Below, piece after piece: positions 1-6,720 of a DNA stretch of 43,835 nucleotides. Location: NCBI GenBank assembly GCA_013360195.1, contig JABWCQ010000004.1:1-43835 (forward strand), written 5' to 3'. Both the position numbers and the translations under genes were made by a program. The notes below the pieces were generated by a model. It made no database searches. It was given only the letters and a program-made list of their open reading frames with translations, and was not told the origin of the DNA. How positions within the stretch are numbered: the first letter of the stretch is position 1; every line of letters starts with the position of its first letter. This DNA is from a bacterium. Lineage in GTDB: Bacteria > Electryoneota > RPQS01.

Positions 1-177
1 CAGTCGGGCTTTGGTCGGTTAGCTGTGCATAATATACATATGTATTGAACGTTTGTCAAGTGTTTGTGGTAAAAAATACAATTTTCTATAAACATTTGTT
101 CAGTATTGGATTAGGGGAAATTGGCATTGGACTTACGAGCCGGGAGGGAAAGTTCGAGAGGCATGGGGGGAGGCGGG

Positions 178-210
178 AAATTGGAAATTAGAAATGAGAA
201 ATTAGAAAGG
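178..210. repeat. A-rich short repeat (GAAATTAG-like units)
   Basis: Short imperfect direct repeats of GAAATTAG / GAAATGAG. The 13-mer GAAATTAGAAAGG at 198-210 recurs exactly at 2315-2327, so the same element lies on both sides of the two-gene block 343-2285. I see no mobile-element gene associated with it. Confidence 0.6.
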
Positions 211-261
211 GGGACGACGTGCGGGGGCGGGGCTGCTGACGGGGAAAGAAGAGTTGTTCTC

Positions 262-290
262 TTGACAATCCCCGTGGCAAACGCTATCTT
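262..290 (+). promoter_or_regulatory. Housekeeping promoter of the T9SS gene at 343
   Basis: TTGACA (262-267), 17-nt spacer, TATCTT (285-290). The expected start near 297 leaves a 46-nt leader containing GGAGG (330-334) before the ATG at 343. It also argues against translation starting at 121. Confidence 0.7.
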
Positions 291-342
291 GACAACAGGT
301 CTTGGGAAACTAGCCGGACAACGAACCTCGGAGGCCTTGAGT

Positions 343-1830
343 ATGACGCGAATTCTATCTGTATTCAATTTCTTGAAGCGGGTAGGGTTCGCGCTTTTAT
401 TGTTGTTAGGGGGGGCGGGCCAGACACTTGCACAGCCCGATACGATTTGGACTCGACAAATAGGAGCGGCGGCTTCAGATGAACAACTCTTCGGTATAGT
501 TGGAGACGCCTCAGCTGGTGCCCTACTTGTTGGGAGCATTCGCGATTCTTCGTTTGGGACTATTGATGGACTTATATGCAGAATTAGCACCCAAGGTGAT
601 ATTAATTGGACTCGTAGATTTGGTGGTGGGGAAAACGAAGAATTTCGAGCATGTGATATGGGAAATAGCGGGGCAATTGTTGCAGTGGGATACTCAGATT
701 CATATGGATCCGGTGGTCGCCGATCATATGTTGTATCAATCGAAAACAACGGAGACTCGCTTTGGTCCTGGATAGATGAAACAACTGAGACATCTGAACT
801 CAACGATGTTGGCTTCTTGAACGATATTCTGGTTTGTGGAAACAGGACTGATGGATTTGGAAGATCCTTCTTTGCCGCCAAACTCACCTCTTTGGGCGAT
901 ACTCTGTGGGCAAAGAACTACTCACGCTATGAAAATGGAGCAATTGATGCTGCTCTTGTGCTCGAACCCCTCACCTCTGGGGGCTATTTGCTTGCGGGTT
1001 ATAGGAGTGACTTGCCTACATTTCCGAACAGACGGCAAGACGATATTTACATAATTAGAACTAACGAAATAGGCGATACTGTGTGGACCAAGTGGTTTGA
1101 AACGCCTGATGCTGACGAAAGAGCTTATTCTGTTGTGGAACTTGATCAAAACAACATTATGATCTTCGGCACAGTACAAAATATGGATGACAATGACCAC
1201 TTGATTGAAGTATCACTCGACGCTGACGGTAATGTGAACTTCTCTAGGCAGATATCATTGTTCGAGTATGACCACTCTTTAACAGACTGTTTCATGGGGA
1301 ACGAATTGGAGTACATGATCACAGGAAGCTGCTATGATCTCGCTGCAGACTCCGCGTATCCATATATTGCCAGCCGCAACTATGATGGTAGCTTGAACTG
1401 GATTGCAACTTATGACGTACACCAGCCATATGGTGAAACCGCAAGCTGCCTCTCAAGTTCTGGTAGCCTATATCTTGGGGGGAACGTATTGAGAATCCCT
1501 GAACTTACTTCAGATGCCCACGTGCTCTTCACAGATCAAGTTCTCAGCTTTGCAGATTCCAGGAATCACAATAGTGAAACGCTTCGTGATATTCAATGTT
1601 ATCCTAACCCGTCAAATGGATCGATGAACCTCAGGCTCAATGGATATACGCACGGGAATCTGACCATTCGTGTCTATGACGTTACAGGCAGACTGGTGCT
1701 GCAAGAAGACAACTTCACCATAGGTTCATCTCTTATTGATGTTAGTCATCTATCAACAGGCAAGTATTTTCTTCAAACGCAAGTCACCGTAGGAGCAAGC
1801 GCATCTACAGCTTTCTTAATCATAAGGTAG
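343..1830 (+). CDS. Secreted repeat protein with T9SS type A sorting domain
   Basis: A 495-residue exported protein of unknown function. The ATG at 343 is chosen because GGAGG lies 8 nt upstream, a good promoter sits at 262-290, and translation then begins with a signal peptide ending near LAQ. The body holds roughly 50-residue repeats with a recurring Gly-Asp-(Ser/Thr)-(Leu/Ile/Val)-Trp motif, probably blades of a beta-propeller. The last ~80 residues (YPNPSNG, then VYDVTGRLV, ending FLIIR) match the type IX secretion C-terminal domain. It is a likely paralogue of the N-terminal half of the protein at 9330. It appears more AT-rich than the minus-strand genes that follow. The next gene starts 32 nt downstream and may share its transcript. 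The substrate is unknown. Confidence 0.85.
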   Translation: MTRILSVFNFLKRVGFALLLLLGGAGQTLAQPDTIWTRQIGAAASDEQLFGIVGDASAGALLVGSIRDSSFGTIDGLICRISTQGDINWTRRFGGGENEEFRACDMGNSGAIVAVGYSDSYGSGGRRSYVVSIENNGDSLWSWIDETTETSELNDVGFLNDILVCGNRTDGFGRSFFAAKLTSLGDTLWAKNYSRYENGAIDAALVLEPLTSGGYLLAGYRSDLPTFPNRRQDDIYIIRTNEIGDTVWTKWFETPDADERAYSVVELDQNNIMIFGTVQNMDDNDHLIEVSLDADGNVNFSRQISLFEYDHSLTDCFMGNELEYMITGSCYDLAADSAYPYIASRNYDGSLNWIATYDVHQPYGETASCLSSSGSLYLGGNVLRIPELTSDAHVLFTDQVLSFADSRNHNSETLRDIQCYPNPSNGSMNLRLNGYTHGNLTIRVYDVTGRLVLQEDNFTIGSSLIDVSHLSTGKYFLQTQVTVGASASTAFLIIR

Positions 1831-1862
1831 AGTCCCGGACAATCAATAAAAGGGAAGCAACA

Positions 1863-2285
1863 ATGTTACGAAGATTCAAGGAACTAGCTTTGTTTGTAGT
1901 TATCGCTTTTACTCTTACTGCCTTTGCAGAAATGGAAAGTGGAACGAAAACACTTGCATATTATTCGGTAAATCTTGCATCAACCGATTCAGCAACAAGG
2001 GCGGCATCATATCTATCAGCACTGTATGATGCCTACCCAGAATTGACCGGAAGCATGAAAGTGAAAGCTGAGCGTGTTGACTCGCTGCTGGGCGGGCTTG
2101 TCACATTCACTCAAGACTTCAATGGGATTCAACTTTTCAAATCAAAAATGTGGATTAGAGTTCTCCCCAATGGAACGGTCAACTATGTTGGAGGAAATTT
2201 TCACAAAAATATTGGCCTTCATGTTGGTCGTCAGAAGAAATGGGACACTTTTAGAGTTCAGTTAATGGAGGGATTTGGTTCGTAA
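1863..2285 (+). pseudogene. Truncated FTP-type (metalloprotease propeptide) protein
   Basis: A 140-residue product with a signal peptide (cleavage after FAEM-like sequence near residue 22) and AAGGGAAG just upstream of the ATG. Residues ~75-120 (GLVTFTQDFNGIQLF, then IRVLPNGTVNYVGG) resemble the FTP domain found in propeptides of thermolysin- and fungalysin-type metalloproteases. In those proteins a PepSY segment and the HExxH catalytic domain follow. Here the frame ends at TAA after about 25 unrelated-looking residues, and non-coding repeats follow. I infer a gene cut short by rearrangement. A stand-alone inhibitor-like FTP protein is possible. The FTP match is by eye. Confidence 0.55.
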
Positions 2286-2353
2286 GTTACGTTTCCTTCG
2301 TGGTTTTTGGTTAGGAAATTAGAAAGGCGGGGCCCCCTTGTCGCCCCCCTTAA

Positions 2354-2385
2354 TCCCCCCAAAACTGCGGCAGATTTGGGGGGGA
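2354..2385. repeat. Inverted repeat (TCCCCCCAAA / TTTGGGGGGGA)
   Basis: Arms at 2354-2364 and 2374-2385 pair across a 9-base loop. It is a dispersed-repeat type palindrome with no T-tract, so not a typical terminator. Confidence 0.6.
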
Positions 2386-2397
2386 GACCAGAGCGAA

Positions 2398-2414
2398 GAC
2401 GGCCGGAGGCCGTC
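2398..2414. repeat. Inverted repeat GACGGCC-GGA-GGCCGTC
   Basis: A perfect 7-bp stem with a 3-base loop, 12 bases after the previous palindrome. Confidence 0.55.
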
Positions 2415-2470
2415 GGAAGTATGATTTTGAGATTTGCGTGGTGCGTATGGCAAGGTTCTTCACTCTCGGA

Positions 2471-2490
2471 GTCGAGCCTGGAGGCTCGAC
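2471..2490. repeat. Inverted repeat GTCGAGCCT-GG-AGGCTCGAC
   Basis: Perfect 9-base arms around GG. It resembles short palindromic elements that spread in intergenic DNA. No gene is attached. Confidence 0.55.
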
Positions 2491-2532
2491 CTAGTAATGG
2501 TTTGTGTTGCGCTTTGTATCTCGACTCTGTTT

Positions 2533-2560
2533 AGAGAGATCCTTCCAGGATGACAAGGTG
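2533..2560. repeat. Dispersed GATCCTT...GGATGACA element, copy 1
   Basis: Reads GAGATCCTTCCAGGATGACA on the plus strand (TGTCATCCTGGAAGGATCTC on the other). A diverged second copy lies at 2599-2630. The pattern resembles an intergenic repeat that is often mistranslated as short hypothetical proteins in metagenomic genomes. Confidence 0.5.
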
Positions 2561-2598
2561 TGCTACATCGTGAATGCGCTTGGGATTTTCGTGGAGAT

Positions 2599-2630
2599 TG
2601 AGTAGGTCCTTACAGAGGATGACAGAGAAA
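2599..2630. repeat. Dispersed GGTCCTT...GGATGACA element, copy 2
   Basis: A diverged copy of the element at 2533-2560, sharing TCCTT and AGGATGACA. It abuts the flgB terminator. Confidence 0.45.
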
Positions 2631-2659
2631 AAAGCGGCGAGCTTAACGCTCGCCGCTTT
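2625..2659 (-). terminator. Rho-independent terminator of flgB
   Basis: A perfect 12-bp stem, AAAGCGGCGAGC (2631-2642) with GCTCGCCGCTTT (2648-2659), and a 5-base loop. Read on the minus strand it ends in a T-run. It lies 24 nt past the flgB stop. Confidence 0.9.
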
Positions 2660-2683
2660 CGAATTCATTTTGTAATTTAAGGG

Positions 2684-3115
2684 TTAGCGAACTTGTCCGG
2701 TAATGGCTTCCTTCATGCCGTTGTAACGCCGGCGCAGGAGTTCAAGCGCGGCAAGATAGCGAATTTGTGTTTCGGCCATTTCTGCCATTTCCTCTTCAAT
2801 GTTGACGCCATTCACTCCCGTGGCATCGTCCGGGATTGGCTCACGCATGACCTTTGCCTGCAATCCTTCCAGGTCGTTGGCAGGCGGGATATGGCGTTCA
2901 TCACCGCGTGCGAGAGACTGGTTCTCGCCGTCCAGCCGGTCGCGCAACAGCTCCTCAAATTCAACGCGCACTCTCTGATAGCCGGGAGTCTCCGCATTGG
3001 CAATATTCTGCGCATGCGCGCGCTGGCGCATCGCCTGCGCATCCAGCATGGCCCGCAGCGTGGTGGCGGGAGTATTCTGATTAATCAGAAAGTTTTGGAT
3101 GAGATTGTCTGCCAT
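2684..3115 (-). CDS. flgB: Flagellar basal-body rod protein FlgB
   Basis: FlgB forms the proximal rod of the flagellar basal body in the periplasm, next to the MS ring and FliE. The 143-residue length fits the family. Residues ~33-44 (AQNIANAETPGY) are the conserved N-terminal rod/hook signature, and the C-terminal helix (YLAALELLRRRYNGMKEAI) matches the FlgB end. The ATG at 3115 has AAGGAG 9-10 nt upstream. An upstream in-frame ATG at 3148 would precede the predicted transcription start (3133), so it is excluded. flgB normally leads a flgB-flgC-fliE operon. Here it is alone, with its own sigma-54 promoter and a strong terminator. Confidence 0.93.
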   Translation of the reverse strand: MADNLIQNFLINQNTPATTLRAMLDAQAMRQRAHAQNIANAETPGYQRVRVEFEELLRDRLDGENQSLARGDERHIPPANDLEGLQAKVMREPIPDDATGVNGVNIEEEMAEMAETQIRYLAALELLRRRYNGMKEAITGQVR

Positions 3116-3143
3116 AGGGGTATTCTCCTTCGAGCACACAATA

Positions 3144-3159
3144 AGCAATCCTTGTGCCG
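3144..3159 (-). promoter_or_regulatory. Sigma-54 promoter of flgB
   Basis: On the minus strand this reads CGGCACAAGGATTGCT against the consensus TGGCACRNNNNTTGCW. Only the first base differs, and the -24 GG and -12 GC are separated by exactly 10 nt. The predicted start is near 3133, giving an ~18-nt leader that holds the AAGGAG site before the ATG at 3115. Confidence 0.85.
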
Positions 3160-3208
3160 GGGCTTGACCATGTTATAGCATGCTCGCTAAGTCTTGAGAA
3201 TGCAAACA

Positions 3209-3243
3209 GAAACGGCCTACCCTTCTGCGGGGCAGGCCGTTTC
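3209..3243 (-). terminator. Terminator-like hairpin after the lamin-tail protein gene
   Basis: Stem GAAACGGCCT (3209-3218) with AGGCCGTTTC (3234-3243), extended by CCC/GGG inside. On the minus strand TTTCTGTTTG follows. It lies 20 nt beyond the stop codon at 3264. Confidence 0.75.
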
Positions 3244-3263
3244 TTATGGGGCAGATTCAGCCG

Positions 3264-6200
3264 TTACGGGCAGGTAACGCCGGTCACGACATAGAAGCGT
3301 TTGGAGTCCACACCGCCGATGGTGTCGTCATCAAAGACAAGCGTCGAAATGGGAGTCGGTGTCAAGAGAGTATAGTCATCGGGGAAGACCGGTGAAGACG
3401 TCGTCGCATACCAGACATTGTAGCAGCCGCAATTGTTCTCCGCGGCAGGGTCCCAACGAAGCTGTACGAAGTTCGTGCCCGCCAAACGATAGGCGGTAAC
3501 TTCAAGGGGTACACCGCACTCGGCTGTCACGAAGGAGGCAACGCGACCGGTCAACAGTTGATAGTCCTGACACCAGCACGCGCCGGAGGTATCGAATTGT
3601 GCAAGCACACCGGTGACATTCAGAGCTCCTTGCGGAATCGGCTGACCGACGAGTGTGTCGCAAGTGTTTACACGGAATTGAATCGTATCGCTGCCGCTAA
3701 TGAGGAGATAGTTGGTATTTGCGGCGAACGTGTCCACACCTGCAGTGTCGAAGGTGACATTGTTGACGGTGACGTGACGGGATTCATTGGCTTCCGGAGC
3801 GCAGGAGGCAGCATTTTGTGAAATCGTGTTAGCCGCGATAACGGTCGGCGCGGGAACAGGATTCCCGGATGAGATGAAGGTCACGGTGACGGCCTGCAAA
3901 GCGAATTGCGAGAATTCAGACACGCCGGAGAAGAAATCGAGCGCGCCTTCGAGACGCACGGAGTCACCGGGAAGGGCCAAGCGAGTGGCACCGATCATAT
4001 TGGTTTGTGCGGCGGTACCGAAGACAAGGATTGCGCAGCCATTGGACTCGACGTACATATTGCGGCGGCAGGAATCGTTGTGGGTGACAATTCCGTAGGT
4101 GACGAGCAGGGAGTCATTCCAATCAGGAACGCCACACGAATCCTGTGCACGAATCTGGCAAATCGTGAGCGTATCGGGAATCGCCGGAGCGCCGCAGATG
4201 TTCGCCGCGCCGGGAGTTCCCAGGTCGCCGTTATTGGCACCACTCCATGCCGTGGAGGCGATGCACCAGTTAACGGGGTTGGAGGGGTCGAGGTTGGTGG
4301 CGGAGAGCTGAGCGCTCGCACCTGCGGCGAAAGGCAGGCCACTGTAGGAAAGCGCGGTCACGGTCACATTTGCAGCATCCCGCAAAGTCATCAGCTCGCC
4401 GGAATTATTGAGAGCGAGTCCCCAGCCGGTTGTGCCGAAGCGATAGGCGTAGTTTTCAGGCACACCGCCGTTTGTGGCACTGTCACCGTTCGAACAGAAG
4501 ACGAAGTATCCGCCCGCGGGAATCGTGGGGTTGCCTTCGAGAGTATCGGAGCCATTGGCATCGGAAATAATCCAGCCGCTCATGTTAACGGCATTTGCTC
4601 CGCGATTGTAGATTTCAAACCATTCACCCAAACTGTCGGCATTGCCGCCGAAGTTGGGGTTGGGCATGAACTCGGTGAAGATGATGTCGTAGGCCGAGGG
4701 AACGATGGTAAATTGCGCAGTGCTGTTTGCCGCCACGGGGTTGCCGGCCACATCGGTGACGTTATTAACCGTCAATGTGTACGTGTTAGCGGGGAGTGAC
4801 GCCGCGAAGGTGAGGCGAACTGTGTTGCCGTCGCCTTGAAGGACGGCCGTAGTCGGAGTGCCGATACCATTGTCAACGGAGTAGTTTGCAACAGTCTCGG
4901 CGGAGACTTCAGCAAGGTTTTCGTCAAAGACGGCGTCAATCTGACTGTTGGTCACGACGTTTGCGGAGAGCAAGACAGGCGCAGTGACATCGGGAACGCA
5001 GGGTGACGGCGCAGCGCCGGGAGTGCAATGACGGTAACGACCAGCGGCAGCGAAGACGTTTGCAGATTCGTACCAATTGACGTTTTCCCATTGAAGGCCG
5101 ACATCAGCGAGGCAGACTTCGATGGAGTTGCCCGCATTTCCTCCCGCCAAGTCGGGATAGGCGACGGTCAACGAGCCGTGGACCAGAGTACCGCCTGAGA
5201 ACGAGGTAAAGAGCGAAAGATTGTCGCCGCTGTTATTCAAACCGAACGCGCCCAGGGAATCAAAGCAGACGACTTCATTGGTGAATTCGGCAATGGCAGT
5301 GTCACATAGGACGAGATATTGACCGGCATTAATGGTTGTTGCGGAGGGAACTATCCATGCCCCTTCTGTCGTCGGAGGGTAGGCTGGTCCGTCCAGCAGA
5401 ACATAGCCGCTGATGTTTATGGGGCTTGCGGTGGTATTGTAGATTTCCACCCATTCGATATCCGCGCCGGCAGTGTCGTCATACATGACTTCGGTGATGA
5501 CGATGGCGTTGGATGCTGCGCCGGTGATAACGAAGTTGCCGGTCAGATTGTTGGCCGCGTTATTGTTGAGGTCTTCAACAGTAAGAACAGTTAACACATA
5601 GCTGTTGGGTGACATGGCCGAAAAGGTCAGATGCACGAGAGCGGGATTGGTACCGTCACGAAGAGCGGACAGCGGGGCTCCGACGCCATTGTCTACAGAA
5701 TAATTGGCTTCAGTTTCAGCGACGGTCTGGTTAACGCTTTCGCTGAATAAAACATCCAATTGAGTATTTGAGATGACGGTGACGCTGGTGAGGCTGGGCG
5801 GAGTGATGTCCCCTCCACCGCAATCGGAATTGGGAGCACCGGGAGTGCAATTGCGATAGCGACCTGTTGCAGCGAAGACGGTCGTGGATTGAATCCACGC
5901 GGTTGTGTCGCTTGTCCAGGTGGAATTTTCGTCACACTTCTCGATGGAGTTGCCGGCGGTCGTTGTTTCGTCGGGATATTGCGCAGAGAGTGAGCCGTCA
6001 ATGAGCGTGCCACCAGTAGCGGCGGTATAGAGCCAGAGGTTATCGCCCGTGTTTCCGAGAGTCCATGACCCTGCGCCGGTGCAGACGATTTCGCCGGTAA
6101 TTTCGGGCAGGGCGACACGACTTAGGACAAGATAGGCGTCGGGTGCGATGGTGGTAGCTGCAGGAATGGTGATGACACCTTCGCTGCCGGGCCCGGGATA

Positions 6201-6404
6201 AACACTTGCATCACCGACGACCCATCCGGAGATGTCAATGGTGCTTGCGGTAGTGTTGTGAATTTCAACCCATTCTGCATCGGTGCCAGCAGTGTCATCG
6301 TACATGACTTCGGTGAATACGACATCACCAAAGGATTGAGCCAGTGCGGGCAGTGCCACCCAACAGAGTGCTGAGAGCAGGAAAAGTCCACGCCAAATTC
6401 GCAT
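3264..6404 (-). CDS. Large exported protein with three lamin-tail domains
   Basis: A 1046-residue secreted or surface protein of unknown role. It starts at the ATG at 6404, with AAAGG 8 nt upstream. A GTG 9 nt earlier is possible. The signal peptide ends at LPALAQ. Approximate order: lamin-tail domain (24-190, FTEVMYDD, EWVEIHN), SbsA-like Ig domain (195-295, DITPPSLTSV), a second lamin-tail domain (297-465) and second Ig domain (470-570) that are close copies of the first pair, a third, diverged lamin-tail domain (572-730), an OB-fold-like segment (735-950) of the kind seen in extracellular nuclease-associated proteins, and a fibronectin-like end. It has no T9SS sorting domain, unlike the other large exported proteins here, and no nuclease motif that I can see. 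It is monocistronic, with its own promoter and terminator. Confidence 0.85.
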   Translation of the reverse strand: MRIWRGLFLLSALCWVALPALAQSFGDVVFTEVMYDDTAGTDAEWVEIHNTTASTIDISGWVVGDASVYPGPGSEGVITIPAATTIAPDAYLVLSRVALPEITGEIVCTGAGSWTLGNTGDNLWLYTAATGGTLIDGSLSAQYPDETTTAGNSIEKCDENSTWTSDTTAWIQSTTVFAATGRYRNCTPGAPNSDCGGGDITPPSLTSVTVISNTQLDVLFSESVNQTVAETEANYSVDNGVGAPLSALRDGTNPALVHLTFSAMSPNSYVLTVLTVEDLNNNAANNLTGNFVITGAASNAIVITEVMYDDTAGADIEWVEIYNTTASPINISGYVLLDGPAYPPTTEGAWIVPSATTINAGQYLVLCDTAIAEFTNEVVCFDSLGAFGLNNSGDNLSLFTSFSGGTLVHGSLTVAYPDLAGGNAGNSIEVCLADVGLQWENVNWYESANVFAAAGRYRHCTPGAAPSPCVPDVTAPVLLSANVVTNSQIDAVFDENLAEVSAETVANYSVDNGIGTPTTAVLQGDGNTVRLTFAASLPANTYTLTVNNVTDVAGNPVAANSTAQFTIVPSAYDIIFTEFMPNPNFGGNADSLGEWFEIYNRGANAVNMSGWIISDANGSDTLEGNPTIPAGGYFVFCSNGDSATNGGVPENYAYRFGTTGWGLALNNSGELMTLRDAANVTVTALSYSGLPFAAGASAQLSATNLDPSNPVNWCIASTAWSGANNGDLGTPGAANICGAPAIPDTLTICQIRAQDSCGVPDWNDSLLVTYGIVTHNDSCRRNMYVESNGCAILVFGTAAQTNMIGATRLALPGDSVRLEGALDFFSGVSEFSQFALQAVTVTFISSGNPVPAPTVIAANTISQNAASCAPEANESRHVTVNNVTFDTAGVDTFAANTNYLLISGSDTIQFRVNTCDTLVGQPIPQGALNVTGVLAQFDTSGACWCQDYQLLTGRVASFVTAECGVPLEVTAYRLAGTNFVQLRWDPAAENNCGCYNVWYATTSSPVFPDDYTLLTPTPISTLVFDDDTIGGVDSKRFYVVTGVTCP

Positions 6405-6486
6405 CGTCTTCACCTTTCAAATAAATACTGAAAAAACACAGTTCAAGAGTAAATCGCGTATCACGTCCAAGTATGCAACAGCACTA

Positions 6487-6515
6487 AAGATACGGAGAAA
6501 AGCGGGGGAAATCAA
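6487..6515 (-). promoter_or_regulatory. Housekeeping promoter of the lamin-tail protein gene
   Basis: TTGATT (6515-6510), 17-nt spacer, TATCTT (6492-6487) followed by TAG. The leader is about 75 nt. The -10 belongs to the TAYCTTT type seen elsewhere in the window. Confidence 0.6.
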
Positions 6516-6663
6516 GTTAATGAATTCACAAAGAGGGTCAGAGAAGCTCATGTTGATATGTTAAGTTAGTGTTTAAGTTTTTGAGAATTGCGATCGGGAA
6601 AGCGGCGAGGTGCTGAAGATGCACGGTCAAGAATAACGTGCGCAATATCTGCGAGAGGCAATG

Positions 6664-6697
6664 AATAAAAACGACGAGCCCTGCCAGAGGCAGGGCT
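6664..6697 (-). terminator. Terminator of the PAS/receiver gene
   Basis: A perfect 9-bp stem, AGCCCTGCC/GGCAGGGCT (6677-6697), with a 3-base loop. On the minus strand CGTCGTTTTTATT follows. It sits 23 nt past the stop. Confidence 0.8.
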
Positions 6698-6720
6698 TAG
6701 AATTTTACAATCGGGAATGT

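Larger units (their letters stand above)
1..342. other. 5' non-coding region with promoter and A-rich repeat
   Basis: No gene is supported here. The first 120 bases are AT-rich. A weak promoter-like pair (TTGTCA at 53, 18 nt, TACAAT at 77) and a much better one at 262-290 both point to the gene at 343. Bases about 178-210 are a run built from GAAATTAG/GAAATGAG units. The reading frame stays open back to a TTG at 121, but translating this stretch gives low-complexity sequence before a clean signal peptide, so I treat it as untranslated. Confidence 0.7.
2286..2683. other. Repeat-rich intergenic region
   Basis: About 400 bases without a convincing gene. It contains a copy of the GAAATTAGAAAGG element (2315-2327), three perfect or near-perfect inverted repeats (2354-2385, 2398-2414, 2471-2490), two copies of a GATCCTT...GGATGACA element (2533-2560 and 2599-2630) and the flgB terminator. 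A 75-codon open frame at 2307 is Pro/Arg-rich and runs through the inverted repeats, so I do not call it. Confidence 0.65.
6405..6720. other. Intergenic region with promoter and terminator
   Basis: A 316-base gap holding the minus-strand promoter of the lamin-tail gene (6487-6515) and the terminator of the PAS-protein gene (6664-6697). I see nothing else in it. Confidence 0.7.

Noticed and set aside
121-342. N-terminal extension of the T9SS protein back to a TTG at 121
   Set aside because: The extension is low-complexity, runs through a TTGACA-17-TATCTT promoter, and is followed by a better start (ATG 343) with GGAGG and a signal peptide.
2307-2534. 75-codon open frame in the repeat region
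   Set aside because: It is composed of the palindromic repeats, with no ribosome-binding site or domain.
3116-3148. Longer FlgB start at 3148
   Set aside because: It lies upstream of the transcription start predicted from the sigma-54 promoter and lacks a ribosome-binding site. ATG 3115 has one.
3906-4799. Plus-strand open frame of 297 codons
   Set aside because: It is the mirror of the lamin-tail protein gene. The translation is rich in Gly/Val/Arg with no recognisable domain.
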